Origin: Gibbula magus
Lineage: Eukaryota > Mollusca > Gastropoda > Trochida > Trochidae
Direction of reading: 5' to 3'
Assembly (NCBI GenBank): GCA_936450465.1
Contig: OW388294.1
Span: forward strand, 72,004,506-72,068,505
DNA: 64,000 bases
Of the stretch, positions 24,101 to 30,100 are shown in pieces (the stretch's first letter is position 1; every line of letters begins with the position of its first letter). The position numbers and the translations under genes are program-made. The notes under the pieces are model-generated. The model was not told the DNA's origin. It did not search any database and saw only the letters and a list, made by a program, of their open reading frames with translations.

Positions 24101-27100
24101 CTTATATGTCCTGTCAAACTGATGACTAAAATATGGATTAAATACAAGAGAGAAAATGAAGAACTTTGTTATTGACTTTGAAGATGTTTAGTGTGTTAAA
24201 AGGTTATACTACCTGTCTTTGGACAGAACATTGCATGTTGCTAGCTTCCTATTGATGGGCTTCATATTTTGTCACATTGTTTTGCAGAGAAAGAATCGCA
24301 GAAAGTCAAGGCGCTGATGAAAGTCAGTATCATCATGGATTCAGGGTCTGATTCAGAGTTTGAAGAGATTTAAATCCACAAATATTGTACAGTTTTGAAA
24401 AAAAATCATATAGATATTTGATAACTAACTGGTTATACGTGCAGTGTTCCCGCTGGCTCTTTTAACAGTCAGCCCTGGGGACCGGTAGCCAATGAAAATA
24501 CCAGTCTCCATAAATTTTTAGCTCATCTGGCCTGATTGGCTTATGGCATGGCATGGTGTCCGTCCGTCTGTAAACTTTTCGCATTTTCATCTTTTTCTCC
24601 AGAACCACTTGGTCTGGGGAGTTGAAATTATGTGTGTATACTCCTTGGCTAATGGTGATTCTAAATTGTAGATTTCATGACCCCGTGACCTCAAATGGGG
24701 TCACAGGGGTCACAACCCAAAAAAACTATGTTCATCTTCTCCCCTAGTTCCAAATGGTCTAGAGAGCTGAAAGGTTGCGTGCAGACTCCTTGGCTAATGG
24801 GGATTCTAAATTGTAGATTTTGTGACCCCATGACCCGAAATGGGGTCACTGGGGTCACAACCCAAACAACCTATTTTCATCTTCTTCTTGAGTTCCAAAT
24901 GGTCTAGAGAGCTGAAAAGTTGTGTGCAGACTCCGTGGCTAATTGGGATGCTACTTTGTAGATTTAGTGACCCCGTGACCCAAAATGGGGTCACAGGGGT
25001 AATAACCCAAAACACTTATTTCCATATTCTACTCCAGTTCCAAAAGGTCTAGAGAGCTGAAAAGTTGCGTGCAGACTCCTCGGCTAATGGGAATTCTAAA
25101 TTGTAAAGTTGATGACCCCATGACCTCAAATGGGGTCACATGGGTCACATCCTTAAAAACCTTTTTTCATCTTCTTCTTCAGTTCCAAAAGCTCTAGAGA
25201 GCTGAAAGTTGTGGGCAGACTCCGTGGTCAAACGGGATTCAAAATTGTATATTTCGTGACCCCATGAACCCAAATGGAGTCACATGGCTCACAACCTTAA
25301 AAAACTAATTTTTTTTATATTTTCTCCAGTTCCAAAAGGTCAAGAGAGCTGAAAAGTTGTGTGCAAACTCCGTGGCTAATTGGGATGCTACTTTGTTGAT
25401 TTAGTGACCCCAAATGGGGTCACAGGGGTCATAACCCAAAACACTTATTTCCATCTTCTACTCACGTTCCAAAAGGTCTATAGAGCTGAAAAGTTGCATG
25501 CAGACTCCTTGGCTAATGGGAATTCTTAATTGTAGATTTGGTGACCCCATGATCTCAAATGGGGTCACAGGGGTCACATCCTTAAAAACCTATTTTCAAC
25601 TTCTTCTCCAGTTCCAAAAGGTCTAGAGAGCTGAAAAGTTGCGTGCAGACTACTCGGCTAATGGGAATTCTCAATTGTAAATTTGGTGATCCCATGACCT
25701 CAAATGGGGTCACAGGGGTTTCATCCTTGAAAACCGTTTTTCATCTTCTTCTTCAGTTCCGAAAGGCCTAGAGAGCTGAAAGTTGTTGGCAGACTCCTTG
25801 GTCAAACGGGATGCAAAATTGTAGATTTCATGACCCCGTGACCTCAAATGGGGTCACAGGGGTCACAACCCAAACAACCTATTTTCATCTTCTCCCCTAG
25901 TTCCAAATGGTCTGGAGAGCTGAAAGGTTGCGTGCAGACTCCTTGGCTAATGGGGATTCTAAATTGTAGATTTGGTGACCCCATGACCCGAAATGGGGTC
26001 ACTGGGGTCACAACCCAAGAAACCTATTTTCATCTTCTTCTTGAGTTCCAAATGGTTTAGATAGCTGAAAATTTGTGTGCAGACTCCGTGGCTAATTGGG
26101 ATGCTACTTTGTAGATTTAGTGACCCCGTGACCCAAAGTGGGGTCACAGGGGTCATAACCCAAAACACTTATTTCCATATTCTACTCCAGTTCCAAAAGG
26201 TCAAGAGATCTGAAAAGTTGCGTGCAGACTCCTCGGCTAATGGGAATTCTAAATTGTAAATTTGATGACCCCATGACCTCAAATGGGGTCAAATTGGGTC
26301 ACATGGGTCACATCCTAAAAAAACTTTTTTTCATCTTCTTCTCCAGTTCCAAAAGGTCTAGAGAGCTGAAAAGTTGTGTGCAGACTCCGTGGCTAATGGG
26401 GATGCTAATTTGTAGATTTAGTGACCCCGTGACCCCAAATGGGGTCACAGGGGTCATAACCCAAAAAACCTATTTCCATCTTCTACTCCAGTTCCAAAAG
26501 GTCTATAGAGCTGAAAAGTTGCATGCAGACTCCTCGGCTAATGGGAATTCTTTATTGTAAATTTGGTGACCCCATGACCTCAAATGGGGTCACAGGGGTC
26601 ACATCCTTAAAATCCGTTTTTCATCTTCTTCTTCAGTTCCGAAAGGTCTAGAGAGCTGAAAGTTGTTGGCAGACTCCTTGGTCAAACGGGATGCAAAATT
26701 GTAGATTTCATGACCCCGTGACCTCGAATGGGGTCACAGGGGTCACAACCCAAACAACCTATTTTCATCTTCTCCCCTAGTTCCAAATGGTCTGGAGAGC
26801 TGAAAGGTTGCGTGCCGACTCCTTGGCTAATGGGGATTCTAAATTGTAGATTTGGTGACCCCATGACCCGAAATGGGGTCACTGGGGTCACAACCCAAGA
26901 AACCTATTTTCATATTCTTCTTGAGTTCTAAATGGTCTAGAGAGCTGAAAAGTTGTGTGCAGACTCCGTGGCTAATTGGGATGCTACTTTGTAGATTTAG
27001 TGACCCCGTGACCCAAAATGGGGTCACAGGGGTAATAACCCAAAACACTTATTTCCATATTCAACTCCAGTTCCAAAAGGTCAAGAGAGCTGAAAAGTTG

Positions 27101-30100
27101 CGTGCAGACTCCTCGGCTAATGGGAATTCTAAATTGTAAATTTGATGACCCCATGACCTCAAATGGGGTCACATGGGTCACATCCTTAAAAACCTATTTT
27201 TAACTTCTTCTCCAGTTCCAAAAAGTCTAGAGAGCTGAAAAGTTGCGTGCAGACTCCTCGGCTAATGGGAATTCTCAATTGTAAATTTGGTGACCCCATG
27301 ATCTCAAATGGGGTCACAGGGGTCACATCCTTAAAAACCTTTTTTCATCTTCTTCTTCATTTCCAAAAGGTCTAGAGAGCTGAAAAGTTGCGTGCAGACT
27401 CCTCGGCTAACGTGAATTCTCAATTGTAAATTTGGTGACCCCATGATCTCAAATGGGGTCACAGGGGTCCCATCCTTAAAAACCTTTTTTCATCTTCTTC
27501 TTCATTTCCAAAAGGTCTAGAGAGCTGAAAAGTTGTTGGCAGACTCCTTGGCCAATGGGAATTCTAAATTGTAGATTGTGTGACCCCGTGACCCAAATTG
27601 GGTCACAGTGGTCATGATCTAAGAACCTATCTTTTGCTTGTAAACAATAACTTAAATAACTTAAATATTCAACTTGAGATAGTAAATCAATGAAATCCTG
27701 ATGAGGTACAGAGCCCATGGCTCTATTTTTGAAATTCTCTCTTTCAAAGTTTCAATCGTTGCCTCGGCTAGAGCATTGTCCATCTCTTCCACACTGTCAC
27801 CATGGGTGTATACAACCCCACTCAAATGTTTACAACCTTTCTCTTTTTGTAATTGAACGAGTGGTGAAAATTTATCTGACGGAATGTTTTGTTTCGCCAT
27901 AAATAGTACTGTTCTCATCATGCACGTCAGAGGATCGTCATCCTTTTCTTTTGCTGCGGCAACGTGAACATGCATAGCTTTTTTATTTGTCAATATGAAA
28001 ACAGCATCTCGATGACTTATGCTTTCTCTGTGTTCTTGTAGGGTCGACTTCTGCATGTTAACACACCCTTTCGTAAAACCATTGTTCTTACTGGCTTCCT
28101 CGCAAAATCGACAAAACATTGCTTCAGATTCAAATCGTAGCCACTTGAATTCGGCGAACCACTCACTTCTAAAATGTCTTGATTTAGTTTTCGTCCCAGT
28201 GGATGATTTACTTGATGAAACAGACGTTTCTGCAGTCGCTGAATTGCTTGGAGAATCTGTTTTCGCCCGCGGGTAATTTGAGTACAGATTTTCCTGATAA
28301 GGTTTCCCATGGGTGATATAGTGGAGAGTAACGGAGCATATATAAAACCATGGGCAACCGAGGATGAAGCTACAGCTGCTTGGTTAACTTCCATCGTCGG
28401 CGAGAGTCTGCGAAGGGAGATAACTCTTGCCTCGCATTTTCTATCTCTCCCGCAAAAGAATACAAATGTCAGCTAAGATTGGTACCGGCTAAGATCGGTT
28501 AGGGGAATGGGTGCAACTTTAAGCAGAGACGATTTTAAAATTGACGTGCGTTGCAAAGATTGATGTTAGATAAGATCGGTCATTGGAACGGCACCCTGGA
28601 CTTTTATTTTCAATGTTTTAATGTATAAATAGAAGTACAGAACAGGAGTCGTCCTACCCCATCATATAACAACAATTTACTGTTTTCTAATCTAGTAGAT
28701 GTTTGCGTAAATGATGCATACAACTTACAACTGATTAACGAAAGTTTGTTTCAATCAATTAGACAAACTGTCATATTAAAAACTGTACATAGTTCCCACC
28801 ATGTTATTGTCAAAACAGAGGGCAAACAAGACATTGAATGATCATTAAAGACATGTTATTACTTGCTCAGCTATGGATGACACCTTTGTCATTGCCCTTT
28901 CATTTTGACAAGAAGGTCTTATTTAACAGTTTTAGCATGGTTGTTTTAAGTGTATTTGAAGCTTTTTTAGAGACTGCAAGCTTTGCAATAAATATATATA
29001 TACCAGGAGAAAACCTCACATTTCTTTGACTTTCGGAATTTCACCTATAATCGACAGTAAAAATGTTGCCTTCCATTGAATCTCTTTTACCCCCAATAAA
29101 CATTTCTAACTATTTGACAGTAACAACTGTAACATTATTCAATTTGGTAATTTAATTCTTCATGATTGATTAGTTATTACAGATATAAAATTCATAATGT
29201 GAACAAAGCACAGTCAAGAACTGTATGCATGGTTGAGTTTTATATATATTATAAATGTGGAAACTATATGTTTTAATGTCTAGTAGGTAATTCTCATATG
29301 AAATTGTTATTTATAGAAAGGTTTCTGTTAAAGATGAGTATAGATTATTGGATGCATTCTCTTTAAGTATATCAAGAGAACTTAGCACATGTACGTTGTT
29401 GTCCCCCGCCGCAACGCGGAACGGGGGACTATGTATTCAGCGGCGTCCGTATGTCCGTACGTCACATTTCTTGTTTACGCGATATCTCATGAAGCGTTGC
29501 ATCCACAGTCTTTAAATTTGGTATCACCCTACATTGTGGTAAGACGCAGACACCAGGCGATTTGAGTGACCTTGACCTTATTTCCAAGGTCTCCGCGACA
29601 CTTTGACTACTTTTCAAAATCTTGTTAACGCGATATATCATGACTGGTTGGACCCAATGTTTTCAAATTTGGTGTCAGTCTACATTGGGGGATGGCGCAG
29701 ACACCAGTCGATTTTGGTGACCTTGACCTTATTTTCCATATGACTATGACACTTTGACCACTTGTCGAACTCTTTTAACCAATATCTCATGAACCCGAGC
29801 ATCCAAAGTTTTCAAAATTGCTGATCATCGTCACACTTTTTACCAGTAATACAATATACGAAGTAGCTCAAATGATGTCTTTTAAACTCAATGTTACCGG
29901 CGGGGGACATTGCCATGTTAGTGGCAAACACTTGTTTTAGTTATTTTGATATTATGAACAATTATGTCAATGGATGATATTCTTTGATTAGTATCTGTAT
30001 TAGACGTGTTATTTACATATTAAGATGTTTAAAAAAATAGCCCCGACAATTGTGTCTTATTTTGTCAAGGATGGTTCGCCAGTTCCCTTTCCTGAAAGAG

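Noticed and set aside
24527..27640. CRISPR-like array or a family of about 70-aa proteins
   Set aside because: Repeats are 145 bp and contiguous without unique spacers. The open frames occur on both strands of the same repeat and reflect its composition.
30013..30069. Upstream extension of carbonyl reductase exon 4 from AAAAAAATAG or from ATG 30025
   Set aside because: That acceptor gives the wrong phase and adds residues absent from relatives. The acceptor at 30069 restores both phase and alignment.
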